Assembly: GCF_006346325.1 (NCBI RefSeq)
Contig: NZ_VDYR01000001.1
Span: 620,001 to 684,000 of the forward strand
Direction: 5' to 3'
Length of the DNA stretch: 64,000 nt
DNA from: Sphingomonas japonica
Lineage (GTDB): Bacteria; Pseudomonadota; Alphaproteobacteria; Sphingomonadales; Sphingomonadaceae
Made by a program: the position numbers and the translations under genes
In this document: one piece after another, positions 39,849-47,919 of the stretch
Position numbering within the stretch: the first letter of the stretch is position 1
Layout of the letters: each line of letters opens with the position of its first letter
The notes under the pieces: model-generated
What the model was told of the DNA's origin: nothing
The model's database searches: none
What the model saw: only the letters and a program-made list of their open reading frames with translations

Positions 39849-40640
39849 TCATTGCGGCACAGCACCTTGCGCGTTCTGGACGATCGCCTCGATCAGATTG
39901 ACCGTTTCGGGGCTGAGGCCATCGGTCGGATCCTCGGCATCGACCGGTGCCGACTGGGTGGGATTGCCCGGCAACACCAGGGATGCGACGCTTTGCGCAT
40001 CGCGCGCATCGGCATCGACGTCGCTGCGGCCGAGCCGCCGGACGATCGCCGCGGGATCGCCGGTCACCTCGCGCTGCTGCTGATCGATCAGCAGCCGCTG
40101 TTCGGGTGACAGCACCGGTGCGGTGGCGCTGCGATATTCGGAGGACCGGTTTTCGATCACGCGCGCGCAGGCCTCCGAGCCTGCCGCCGGTGCGCCGGGA
40201 TCGCAGGCGTCGGCGCCTCTGAGGCGGACGACGGCTTGCGGGCGGCTCTGGCCGCGGCTGGACAGCGGCGCCGCCGCCTGTGCGCTGCGTCCGCCGGTTG
40301 AAAGCTGGCTGCCGCCGGTGGCGCGATCGCGGCCGCCGACCTGAACCAGCGGGAGGGCGGGGGCCGATCCCGTCGGAACCTGCGCCATCGCCGGATCGGC
40401 GGGGGCGGTTCCCAACTGATCGACACCGGTTGAATCGGTTTGCGGTTCGGCGGTCGCCGATGCCGTGTCCTCTTCAGCGGCGCTTTCGATCTGGCGGATA
40501 TTGGTTCGGCTATCCCGATCCGCATCTGCGGCCTGACGCTGTCCGGCCGACGCCGCGGTCGCCGCAAGCACGAAGCAGACCAGTGGGAGCGTCCAGCCGG
40601 TCAAGCCGTTCGATCTTGGCACCAGGGTCGCTTCCGCCAT
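39849..40640 (-). CDS. Unknown low-complexity exported protein of the curli cluster
   Basis: 263 residues. A hydrophobic segment near residues 16-33 (WTLPLVCFVLAATAASA) acts as a signal peptide or anchor. The rest is rich in Ala, Gln, Ser, Asp and Arg, mostly disordered, with a short segment around one Cys pair (DACDPGAPAAGSEAC) and a helical stretch (SPEQRLLIDQQQREVTGDPAAI). No family recognised. It starts 23 bases after the curlin stop and ends 27 bases before csgH, so it belongs to the same transcript. Confidence 0.65.
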   Translation of the reverse strand: MAEATLVPRSNGLTGWTLPLVCFVLAATAASAGQRQAADADRDSRTNIRQIESAAEEDTASATAEPQTDSTGVDQLGTAPADPAMAQVPTGSAPALPLVQVGGRDRATGGSQLSTGGRSAQAAAPLSSRGQSRPQAVVRLRGADACDPGAPAAGSEACARVIENRSSEYRSATAPVLSPEQRLLIDQQQREVTGDPAAIVRRLGRSDVDADARDAQSVASLVLPGNPTQSAPVDAEDPTDGLSPETVNLIEAIVQNAQGAVPQ

Positions 40641-40663
40641 TGCCTGCCCTTACCGGTTGCGCC

Positions 40664-41338
40664 TCAGCGCGTTTGCGTGATCTGCATCGCCTGGCCACCG
40701 CTCTGCACGATGCCGAGGTCGCTCAAGCCATTACCCGTCTGCGTCCACATCAGGCGGTTTCCGCCGCCGTCCTGGCTCGCCGTCATCGCGTTTCCGTCGC
40801 CGTTCTGGACCAGCACCGCCTGGTTGTCGGCACCCTGCTGCGACAGCGTCATGTCGTTGTCGTTGCCCATCTGGGCAAGGATCGCGCCGTTGTCGGTCGC
40901 CGCGACAGCATCCTGTAGCGCGCGCAGCCGGTTCGCTTCGCCTTGTTGTTGCACGAACAGCGTGTTCGCGCCACTGCCGCGTTGCGCGATGACGGCATCG
41001 TTGTCGTTGCCGGTCTGGCGCAGTTCGGTGAAGCTCGCCGCCGATTCACGCTGCTCGACCTGCGCCGAGTTGCGGTCGCCGTTCTGGCGAAGGTCGCTGC
41101 GCGCCAGCGATGCCGACTGTTCGACGGTCGCGGAATTGCTGGAGCCGATCTGGCTGATGAACACGCTGCGTCCGCGCAACACCGGTCGCTCGACAGCAAT
41201 CACGCCCGGCGCGGAATAGAATATGCTTTCGGCAGGGGGCGTTTCGCCGACCGGCTCGCCCGTTTGCTGCGCGAGCGCGGGGGAGGCGGCGCACAGCAGC
41301 GCGGCGCTCATCGCAGTCGCTATCCTGGTTCGCATCAT
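40664..41338 (-). CDS. Short curlin-repeat protein, CsgB-like candidate nucleator
   Basis: 224 residues from the ATG at 41338 (GAGGA site). Signal peptide to ALAQQ, a non-repeat N-domain of about 40 residues (FYSAPGVIAVERPVL), then about seven curlin-type units (Q-x-G-x2-N spacing: LRQNGDRNSAQVEQ, LRQTGNDNDAVIAQ, LVQNGDGNAMTASQ). The last unit ends MQITQTR. Shortest of the three curlins, it is a candidate for the minor nucleating subunit, but the CsgA/CsgB roles cannot be fixed from sequence. Confidence 0.8.
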   Translation of the reverse strand: MMRTRIATAMSAALLCAASPALAQQTGEPVGETPPAESIFYSAPGVIAVERPVLRGRSVFISQIGSSNSATVEQSASLARSDLRQNGDRNSAQVEQRESAASFTELRQTGNDNDAVIAQRGSGANTLFVQQQGEANRLRALQDAVAATDNGAILAQMGNDNDMTLSQQGADNQAVLVQNGDGNAMTASQDGGGNRLMWTQTGNGLSDLGIVQSGGQAMQITQTR

Positions 41339-41366
41339 CGCCAATCCTCACGCATTCGAACAAGTA

Positions 41367-41399
41367 ACCCGGCCGGCATCCGGACGATGCCGGCCGGGT
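41367..41399 (-). terminator. 14-bp hairpin after the 462-residue curlin gene
   Basis: A perfect stem ACCCGGCCGGCATC/GATGCCGGCCGGGT (41367-41380 with 41386-41399) begins 7 bases beyond the curlin stop. On the minus strand it is followed by TTACTTGTTCG, a weak T-rich run. It may be a partial terminator or 3' end stabiliser between two curlin genes. Confidence 0.6.
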
Positions 41400-41405
41400 G
41401 CGACA

Positions 41406-42794
41406 TCAGGGACGACCCTGCGTCACCGAGGCCGTCAGGTTGCTGCCATCCTGAGTGACGGTCGAGAAGTTGCCGCTGCTGTACTGCGCGACCGACGCGC
41501 TGTTGTCCGCGCCATATTGCTCGATCGTCGAGACATTGTCGTCGCCGTCCTGGATCGTCGCGGCGTCATGACCGTCGCCGCGCTGGAGGATCGACGAGAG
41601 GTTGCGATCGCCGCCCTGGGTGATCGACGCGAACTGGTCGATGCCCATGCCGTCACCCTGATCGACGGTGCCGGTATTGCGGTTGCCGATCTGCTCGACG
41701 AATGCGACCTGCGTTTCGCCGCGCTGCTGGACGTCGGCAAAGTTGACGTCGCCCGACTGGATCACGTCGGCATCCTGCGTGTCGCCGCGCTGGAAGGTGA
41801 GGGCGGTGTTGCGGTTGCCGCTCTGATCCACGGTGGCGAGGTGGTCGTTGCCCGCCGCGGCGCCCTGATCGACGCCGGCGAAGTTGCTGTTCCCCGACTG
41901 ATCGACATAGCCGATGTCGGCGGTGCCCCGCTGCAGCATGGTAGCGGCATTGTTGTTGCCGCCCTGGACGATCGTGCCGATGTGGTCGCCGCCAGCCGCG
42001 CCGCCCTGATCCATGTCGGCGAAGTTGCGGTTGCCCGACTGCTCGACCAGCGCATCTTGGAAGCCGCCGCGCTGGCGGATGTTCGATTCGTTGTTGTTGC
42101 CCGACTGGATGACGCCGCGAACGGTCGCCGAATAGCCGGTGCTGTTGAAGAAGCCGCCCTGATCGACGACCGACTGGTTGTTGCGACCGGTCTGCTCGAC
42201 GCTGGCGAGGTTGAGCACGCCGTCCTGCGTCACGATCGAGGTGTTGCCGCTTTCGGCCTGTTCGACATAGGCATAATTGATGCCGCCGCCCTGATCGATC
42301 TGCGACATGTTGGTGCTGCCGGTCTGCATCACGTCGGCCGTGCCGAACGATCCGGTCTGTGCGACCACCGAGTCGTTGTCATTGCCGTCCTGCGTGACGG
42401 TGGCGACATTGTCGCCGTCGCCGCCCTGGTCCAGCTGGCTGTTGTTGCCGGCGCCGGTCTGGTCGACGGTGGCGTCGTTGCGGTCCGAGGTCTGGTTGAC
42501 CACCGACGTGCTGTCGCCGGCCTGGGTGACGGTCGCTGTGTTACGATTGTCGCCGTCGCCATCGTCCTGAGTGATCGTCGAATCGGCGCTGTCGCGCGAC
42601 TGGGTGACGGTAGCTTCGTTGCGATTGCCACCCTGCGTGACCGTCGAGAGATGATTCGAGCCGGTCTGGCCGACCGTGACGACACCGTTGGAGCCGGTCT
42701 GGGTGACGGTCGATTGGCTGTCCTGCGCGAACGCGGGAACAGCAGCGAGGAGTGCGAGCGCCGAGACGCCGCCGAGCGTGAGATGCTTGATCAT
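41406..42794 (-). CDS. Curlin-repeat fibre protein, 462 residues
   Basis: Signal peptide (MIKHLTLGGVSALALLAAVPAFAQ) followed almost at once by about 20 curlin repeats, recognised by V/I-x-Q-x-G-x2-N units (VTQTGSNG, VDQTGAGNNSQ, VIQSGNNNES, IVQGGNNNAA). Each unit should form a beta-strand-turn of a stacked amyloid. Typical CsgA is about 150 residues with five repeats, so this is roughly three to four times longer. A terminator-like hairpin sits on each side of the gene. Expected to be secreted by CsgG. Confidence 0.85.
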   Translation of the reverse strand: MIKHLTLGGVSALALLAAVPAFAQDSQSTVTQTGSNGVVTVGQTGSNHLSTVTQGGNRNEATVTQSRDSADSTITQDDGDGDNRNTATVTQAGDSTSVVNQTSDRNDATVDQTGAGNNSQLDQGGDGDNVATVTQDGNDNDSVVAQTGSFGTADVMQTGSTNMSQIDQGGGINYAYVEQAESGNTSIVTQDGVLNLASVEQTGRNNQSVVDQGGFFNSTGYSATVRGVIQSGNNNESNIRQRGGFQDALVEQSGNRNFADMDQGGAAGGDHIGTIVQGGNNNAATMLQRGTADIGYVDQSGNSNFAGVDQGAAAGNDHLATVDQSGNRNTALTFQRGDTQDADVIQSGDVNFADVQQRGETQVAFVEQIGNRNTGTVDQGDGMGIDQFASITQGGDRNLSSILQRGDGHDAATIQDGDDNVSTIEQYGADNSASVAQYSSGNFSTVTQDGSNLTASVTQGRP

Positions 42795-42822
42795 GATCTG
42801 TTATCCTTTGACGAAAGAAAAA

Positions 42823-42852
42823 ACCGGCGCCTTCGCAAAGGAAGGCGCCGGT
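42823..42852 (-). terminator. Rho-independent terminator between the two long curlin genes
   Basis: A perfect 12-bp stem ACCGGCGCCTTC/GAAGGCGCCGGT with loop GCAAAG lies 11 bases past the giant curlin stop. On the minus strand it is followed by TTTTTTTCTTTCGTC. This is a strong intrinsic terminator inside the operon; partial readthrough, or a separate promoter, would be needed for the next curlin. Confidence 0.82.
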
Positions 42853-42863
42853 AATTCCAGTCG

Positions 42864-45857
42864 TTACATGCCGCCCTGCGTGACCATCGCCGAGTTGTTC
42901 GAACCCGACTGCATGATCACCGAGTCGTTCATCATGCCGGTCTGCAGCACGGTCGCCGTGTTGTCGGTCCCGCCCTGATCGATCGTCGACATGTGGTCGC
43001 TGCCGCGCTGCGTCACGTCGGCAAACCCGCCGGTGCCGGTCTGGCTGATGCTCGACATGTTGTCGAAGCCGACCTGCAGCGAATAGGCGGTGTTTGCGTC
43101 GCCCGCCATCGCGGCATAGCCGGTCTGGCTGATAGTCGAGCTGTTGCCCGAACCGTCCTGACGCGCCTCGGCGACTGCGCCCATCGCGAATTCGGCCGGG
43201 CTTGCAGCGAAGCCGTCCGAAATCTGGTCGATGAACACGCTATTCTCAGCACCGCCGCCGTTGTTCTGGCGGACGTCGGCGCGTGCGCTGCCGTTCTGGA
43301 AGTCCTGCTGGACGTCCGAACGGTTGCCCGTGCCGGTCTGGACGATACGCGCGTCGTTGTCGGTCGAGGTTGTCGATGCGTAGTTCGAGATGTTGTCGCC
43401 GCCGGTCTGGCGGACGACGACATCGCCGTTCGAAGCGTTGCGACCCTGGGTCACGTACGATTCGTTGCTGAGCGGGCCGTCATTCTGCATCTGGTTCACA
43501 TCGACCGTGCTGCCCAGGTTCACATTGTCCTGGAACACGTTCGAGATGTTGGCCTGTCCAGGCGAACCCGCCATGCCGGCATCGTTCTGCACCACGCGGA
43601 CCGTGTTGGCCGGAGGAGCGAGGTTCGAATCCGCCAGCGTCGTCACGGTCGAGGTCGAGCCGCTCCAGCCGCTCTGCCGCACGACGACGTCGCCGCCGGC
43701 CTGCTGCGTCACGGTCGAGGTGCTGTTGTCACCGTCCTGAACGACATTGGCGGTCGCGAACGAACCGGTCTGATCGATCCGCGAGACGTTGTCGTTGCCG
43801 TCCTGACGCGAAACCGCGTCGTTGGTCGAGCCGCCGCTCTGGAAGATGCGGCTCTGGTTGCTGGCGCCGTCCTGAACGATGGTCGCGATGTCGAGGTTGC
43901 CCGACTGCGAGATCTGGCCGATGCCGTCGGTGCCGGTCTGGACCAGGCGGGCCTGGTTGTCGCCCGACGAAGCGACGTCGGTCGTCGGCTGGCTGTCATG
44001 GCCCTTTGGCGGGAACACTTCGGGATCGGACACGCCGCCCTGGGTGACCTGTGCCATGTTGCCGTCGCCACCCTGGCGCAGCGTCAGCTGGTTGCCGCCG
44101 GCGCCGCCCTGATAGGTGTAGCCCTGGGCGTTGTCGCCGTTCTGGACGACCACCGCACCCTGTGCGCCCGCGCCGCGCTGGAAGCCTTCCAGCTTGTTCG
44201 CGTCGCCGTCCTGCGTGATCGAAGCCGACGAACCGGCGGCATTCGAGTTCTGCTGGAAGAAGGTGTAGTTGTCGTTGCCGGTCTGAGCGATGTCGAGCGC
44301 CGACCCGTCGACGCCGCCTTCCTGCTTGGCGATCGCGCCGTTGCGGTCGCCGTCCTGGTCGATCGACACCGTGCCGCCGATCGAGGACTGCTCGATCGAC
44401 GCGCTGTTGTCGTCGCCCAGCTGCGCTACGTCGCCGTTCGAACCCGAAGCGCTACCGGTCTGGTTGACGTACGAGCTGTTGCTGAAGCCGTCCTGCGACA
44501 CCGTCGTGAAGGCGCCCGACGACTGGAGCACGTTCGATTCGTTGCCATCGCCGATCTGGCGGACATCGGCATCGGCGAACGCTCCCGACTGGTTGATGAG
44601 CGAGGTGTTGGTCGGCGCATTGGCCGGTGCACCGATGTTGGCGCCGCGCTGATACACGCGAGCGTTGGCGTCGCTGGCCGACTGGGTGATGCGCGACGCG
44701 TTGCGACCGAAGTCGTTGGGCGCGACGCTGCCCTGGTTGACGGTGGCGGTCGCTTCGGCGGTCTGGTCGATCACCGAGGTGTTGTAGACGTCTGCCTGAC
44801 GGACATCAGCGGTCGCCGCTGCCGACTGGTTGATCGCCGAGCGGTTGAGCGTGCCGTTCTGGACCAGCGACGCATCGGCGCCGTCGGCATCCTGGTCGAT
44901 CAGCGAGACGTTGTTGGCATACGACGTGCCAGCCGACGACGGAGGCAGCGTATCGCCGTCCCAGTTACGTGGGCCAAGGCCGTTCGGGCCGCCGCGCTGT
45001 ACGACATTGGCGGTGGCGCCGGCCGACTGGTCGATGACCGAGGTATTGTCGTCGCTGCGCTGGGCGACGGTCGCGCTGGCGCCGGCGCCCGACTGGGCGA
45101 TGTCTGAAACGTTGCCGTTGCCGACCTGGGTGGCGGAAGCGAAATTGTCTTCGCCGGTCTGCTCGACGTCGGACAGGTTGTCATCGCCATTCTGGACGAC
45201 GAATGCTTCCTGGCTTCCGTTCTGGATCACGCTGTTCTGCAGCACGTTCGAATCGTTGCGGTTGCCCGACTGGGACACGTCGGCGCTCGTCAGGTTGGCA
45301 CCCGCTCCGCCATTCTGCTCCTGCTGGACGAACGACGCGTTGTCGTCACCGTTCTGGCTGACGGCAGCACGCGAATAGGCCGAAGGATCCTGATCTATGG
45401 TCGACGTGTTGCGATCGCCGCGCTGGATGACGCCGCCACGCGACGTGTTGAGCGCATTGCCGACGCCGTTGCTGTTGCCGTTCTGGAGCACTTCAGAGAA
45501 GTTCTCGGTGCCCACCTGATAGACTTCGGCTTCGCTCGACGTGCCGGCCTGGTTGACGCGCGAGGTGTTGTCGCCGTTCTGGAAGACCTGGACTTCGTTA
45601 CGGTCGGAGCCCGACTGCACGACTTCCGAGTCCGCGCTGTCGCCGCGCTGCTCGACGACGACTTCATTCTGGCGCGCCAGGTTGGTGCCGTTGCCGGACT
45701 GGGTAACGGTCGAGGTGCCGTTGCTGCCGTTCTGCGTCACGACGGCGTCGTTGAACGCGCCGCTCTGCGTAACCGTGGAGGTGCTGTCCTGCGCCATCGC
45801 CGGCATTGCGGCGAAGAGTGCGATCGATGAGACCGACGTCAAAATAGTGCGTTTCAT
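42864..45857 (-). CDS. Giant curlin-repeat fibre protein, 997 residues
   Basis: Signal peptide (MKRTILTSVSSIALFAAMPAMAQ), then roughly 40 repeats of the curlin type (Q-x-G-x2-N spaced about 22-24 residues, for example VTQSGNGTN, VFQNGDNTS, VVQDGDNST, VTQRGSDHM). Most repeats keep the inward Gln and Asn ladder. A few insertions (near 300-320 and 640-660) interrupt the ladder with Pro/Gly stretches. No other domain, anchor or C-terminal sorting motif is seen. It is about six times the size of E. coli CsgA. Gene order and hairpins suggest it is made separately from its neighbour. Confidence 0.85.
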   Translation of the reverse strand: MKRTILTSVSSIALFAAMPAMAQDSTSTVTQSGAFNDAVVTQNGSNGTSTVTQSGNGTNLARQNEVVVEQRGDSADSEVVQSGSDRNEVQVFQNGDNTSRVNQAGTSSEAEVYQVGTENFSEVLQNGNSNGVGNALNTSRGGVIQRGDRNTSTIDQDPSAYSRAAVSQNGDDNASFVQQEQNGGAGANLTSADVSQSGNRNDSNVLQNSVIQNGSQEAFVVQNGDDNLSDVEQTGEDNFASATQVGNGNVSDIAQSGAGASATVAQRSDDNTSVIDQSAGATANVVQRGGPNGLGPRNWDGDTLPPSSAGTSYANNVSLIDQDADGADASLVQNGTLNRSAINQSAAATADVRQADVYNTSVIDQTAEATATVNQGSVAPNDFGRNASRITQSASDANARVYQRGANIGAPANAPTNTSLINQSGAFADADVRQIGDGNESNVLQSSGAFTTVSQDGFSNSSYVNQTGSASGSNGDVAQLGDDNSASIEQSSIGGTVSIDQDGDRNGAIAKQEGGVDGSALDIAQTGNDNYTFFQQNSNAAGSSASITQDGDANKLEGFQRGAGAQGAVVVQNGDNAQGYTYQGGAGGNQLTLRQGGDGNMAQVTQGGVSDPEVFPPKGHDSQPTTDVASSGDNQARLVQTGTDGIGQISQSGNLDIATIVQDGASNQSRIFQSGGSTNDAVSRQDGNDNVSRIDQTGSFATANVVQDGDNSTSTVTQQAGGDVVVRQSGWSGSTSTVTTLADSNLAPPANTVRVVQNDAGMAGSPGQANISNVFQDNVNLGSTVDVNQMQNDGPLSNESYVTQGRNASNGDVVVRQTGGDNISNYASTTSTDNDARIVQTGTGNRSDVQQDFQNGSARADVRQNNGGGAENSVFIDQISDGFAASPAEFAMGAVAEARQDGSGNSSTISQTGYAAMAGDANTAYSLQVGFDNMSSISQTGTGGFADVTQRGSDHMSTIDQGGTDNTATVLQTGMMNDSVIMQSGSNNSAMVTQGGM

Positions 45858-45896
45858 GGTTGTCTATCCTCTGTTCGGACGTGATAACCATGTCGC

Positions 45897-45910
45897 CCCC
45901 GCAAGCGGGG
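45897..45910. repeat. Small extragenic palindrome
   Basis: CCCCGCAAGCGGGG, a short GC palindrome in the leader of the giant curlin gene, about 40 bases before its ATG. Palindromes of this type often recur between genes; copies elsewhere cannot be checked here. Confidence 0.45.
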
Positions 45911-45944
45911 CCAACATGATAGCTAAGTGCAACCCAGACTTCCT

Positions 45945-45976
45945 GCGCGCATCGGAGCTGCAACTCCGGTGCGCGC
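45945..45976. other. Strong 13-bp hairpin in the giant curlin leader
   Basis: GCGCGCATCGGAG/CTCCGGTGCGCGC with loop CTGCAA and one G-T pair. It lies in the 251-base gap between csgG and the giant curlin gene. There is no T run on either strand, so an mRNA structure is more likely than a terminator. Confidence 0.5.
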
Positions 45977-46108
45977 TTCGTTGTGGGGTTGGCGCCGACT
46001 GCAACCGGTCGTGCCCCACCCTGGAATTTCGTTTCCGAAAGGGACGCCAGGACGCCCCGTTCCGGTATTCGATCCGTTCCGGCGCAATTGCCGGTCCGGG
46101 GAATCTCG

Positions 46109-47095
46109 TCAGCGCGAACCGCCTGCGCTTGCCCCTCCTTCACGCCGTTCGGGAGGGGGAACATCGCGCGGCCGTACCTTTTCGGGCGGGGCCGCTTCGG
46201 CGCGTTTCATCGCCGTTTGAACCTGTGCCGCGTCGAACACGCCGTCGCGCTCCTGGCGATAGCGCCACAGCATCGGCCAGCCGGCGGTCTGGTCCGCGAA
46301 ATCCCACAGCTTGAGATCGACGCCTTCCATCACCAGGCCATAGACAGCCTTCTCGACCGCCTGCTGCAGCGCGAGCTGGTCGGGTTCGTTGGTGGTGACG
46401 CCGGTCTCGGCCTCGAGCAGCTCCTTGAACGCGACGAACTTGAATACGCTGGCTCCGATCGAGCGCGAGGCGATCGTCTTGGACGCGGTGACTGAGGTCA
46501 GCACTTCGCCGGTGCGCACGGAAACCGCGCGCAGATAGACGGTGACGGTGTCCTGCCGATACTCGCCGCGCGCGCCGATGCCGAGGAACGCGGCGCCCGC
46601 ACCGCCGGTGACGGTGTTGGTGTCGTAGCCGACAATGCCGCCTTCGATCAGCACGCCGGCGAACAGCAGCGCCGGCAGCGCCTGCGCATTGACGCCGGTC
46701 TCGCCCAGATAGCGTTCGCGCATCTCGCGGATGATCTGGCGCTCGCTCAGCAGGTTCTTGAGCGATTCACGCTCGACGATCGTGAACCACTGGCGGTTGC
46801 CGACATCCTGCAGCGCCTTGACCAGGATCGATCCGCCGCCCTGCGATACCGCGCGCGACAGCGTCTGGCCGACGTCGCTCGGCTTGAACTGGCCGGTCTG
46901 GTCGGTGAAGCCATAGACCGCGACCGCGACCGGGCGGGCAGGGGGCGGGATCGCCTCGAGCGCCTTTTGCGTCTGGGTCTTGGCGGGATAGACCGCCAGG
47001 CTGCTGGTTTCGGGGATCAGGTCGCGGCCGGAATTGCCGATCGTGGTGCACGCGGACAGCGATACGCCCGCGACGAGAAGCGCGAGCAGCCGCAT
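46109..47095 (-). CDS. csgG: CsgG curli secretion channel lipoprotein
   Basis: About 328 residues. Lipobox VSLSAC directs acylation at Cys. The protein then follows CsgG: VAVAVYGFTDQTGQFKPSD, TLSRAVSQGGGSILVKALQD, RQWFTIVERESLKNLLSERQ, ALLFAGVLIEGGIVGYDTN, and the transmembrane hairpins (GARGEYRQDTVTVYLRAVS). A nonamer of such units forms the outer-membrane pore for curlins. The C-terminal tail (PPERREGGASAGGSR) is longer and more basic than usual. The start is ATG 47095 or GTG 47098, overlapping the csgF stop. Confidence 0.93.
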   Translation of the reverse strand: MRLLALLVAGVSLSACTTIGNSGRDLIPETSSLAVYPAKTQTQKALEAIPPPARPVAVAVYGFTDQTGQFKPSDVGQTLSRAVSQGGGSILVKALQDVGNRQWFTIVERESLKNLLSERQIIREMRERYLGETGVNAQALPALLFAGVLIEGGIVGYDTNTVTGGAGAAFLGIGARGEYRQDTVTVYLRAVSVRTGEVLTSVTASKTIASRSIGASVFKFVAFKELLEAETGVTTNEPDQLALQQAVEKAVYGLVMEGVDLKLWDFADQTAGWPMLWRYRQERDGVFDAAQVQTAMKRAEAAPPEKVRPRDVPPPERREGGASAGGSR

Positions 47096-47577
47096 CACTG
47101 GACCTCTAGGAAGGTCGGGATCACGATCGTCGTGATCTCGCCGGTTGCATCGTTGGTGATGGTCAACGTGACTTCGTCGAGCGAGCGGAAGAAGTCGATG
47201 GTCTGCCCGCCGAAGCTGATCGTGCCGCTTTCCTGGGGATTTTCACCGAAGATCGCATCGACGATCTGCGAGGAGAGCGACGACAGCAGCCGCGATTGCA
47301 GCTGGCGCGCGAAGATGTCGGCTTCGGTGCTGTTCGACGCGACCGACGACGGGTCACGGAAATCATTCTGCGCGTTGGCGATGCCGAGCAGGTGCGACGA
47401 GTTGAACGGATTGCCGCCGAACGATGGATTGATCGGCGTATAGGTGATGTCCTGGGCGGCGGCCGGTGCGGTCATTGCAATCGCCACGATCGGCAGGGCG
47501 ATCACGACCAGCGTGCGACCGCTCAGCCGACGACGAATTGCGCGCCAAAAGGCGCCGGTTCGAACGAATTGCCCCAT
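47095..47577 (-). CDS. csgF: CsgF, curli secretion/assembly factor
   Basis: 160 residues from the ATG at 47577 (GGGGG ribosome site). After a signal segment (TLVVIALPIVAIAMTAPAAAQ) comes the diagnostic CsgF N-terminus YTPINPSFGGNPFNSS, which binds the CsgG lumen and couples export to nucleation. The remainder (IVDAIFGENPQESGTISFGG, DEVTLTITNDATG) follows the family helix and C-terminal strands. Translationally coupled to csgG. It is the first gene after a 342-base regulatory gap. Confidence 0.9.
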   Translation of the reverse strand: MGQFVRTGAFWRAIRRRLSGRTLVVIALPIVAIAMTAPAAAQDITYTPINPSFGGNPFNSSHLLGIANAQNDFRDPSSVASNSTEADIFARQLQSRLLSSLSSQIVDAIFGENPQESGTISFGGQTIDFFRSLDEVTLTITNDATGEITTIVIPTFLEVQ

Positions 47578-47630
47578 CTTACCCCCTCGGAATCCGCGGT
47601 GCACCCCATGCGACTCGCGGACCTGTTCTG

Positions 47631-47645
47631 TTAATCGCTTATTAA
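47631..47645. promoter_or_regulatory. CtrA-type motif TTAA-N7-TTAA
   Basis: TTAATCGCTTATTAA, a match to the CtrA full-site consensus of Alphaproteobacteria, 54 bases upstream of csgF. Binding is inferred only. Confidence 0.45.
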
Positions 47646-47775
47646 CGACCGTCACCTTGGGGCCGCATCCCCAACCTGGAGTAGGGAGGTGGTTAACGAA
47701 CCCTTTCTTTTGAGTCGTTCGGATTCGGGACAACGATGGGTGGCGATAACGGAATCAAGCCGATCGTTTCGAACA

Positions 47776-47820
47776 TAGTAAACAAAGCGGAATAGGATAT
47801 GATCTGCGCGATGTTTACTA
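47776..47820. promoter_or_regulatory. 9-bp inverted repeat in the curli leader
   Basis: TAGTAAACA (47776-47784) and TGTTTACTA (47812-47820) form a perfect inverted repeat with a 27-base spacer in the AT-rich part of the csgF leader. It could bind a dimeric regulator, for instance the adjacent LuxR-type protein. Confidence 0.4.
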
Positions 47821-47919
47821 CATCGACCGGACGAAATTATTCATATCGGTTGGTAGCTTACACCGATTTCAGGAAGGAATAGTTGCTCTGGTCCGGGAAG
47901 GCCCAAAATCGGCCTCGCC

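Larger units (their letters stand above)
47578..47919 (-). promoter_or_regulatory. Regulatory gap upstream of csgF
   Basis: 342 bases with no gene, AT-rich between about 47,700 and 47,880. It contains a TTAA-N7-TTAA motif 54 bases before csgF, a further TTAAC at about 47,692 and an inverted repeat at 47776-47820. Most likely it holds the curli promoter(s). The upstream LuxR-type gene is on the same strand and ends at 47920. Confidence 0.55.

Noticed and set aside
42993..45107. A 704-codon open frame on the plus strand opposite the giant curlin gene (and a 543-codon one at 41223-42854)
   Set aside because: They are mirror frames produced by the repetitive, GC-rich codons of the curlin genes; no domain, signal peptide or ribosome site supports them.
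45664..46164. A 166-codon minus-strand frame across the csgG-curlin gap
   Set aside because: It overlaps the ends of both neighbours and the hairpins in the gap, and its product is unlike any family.
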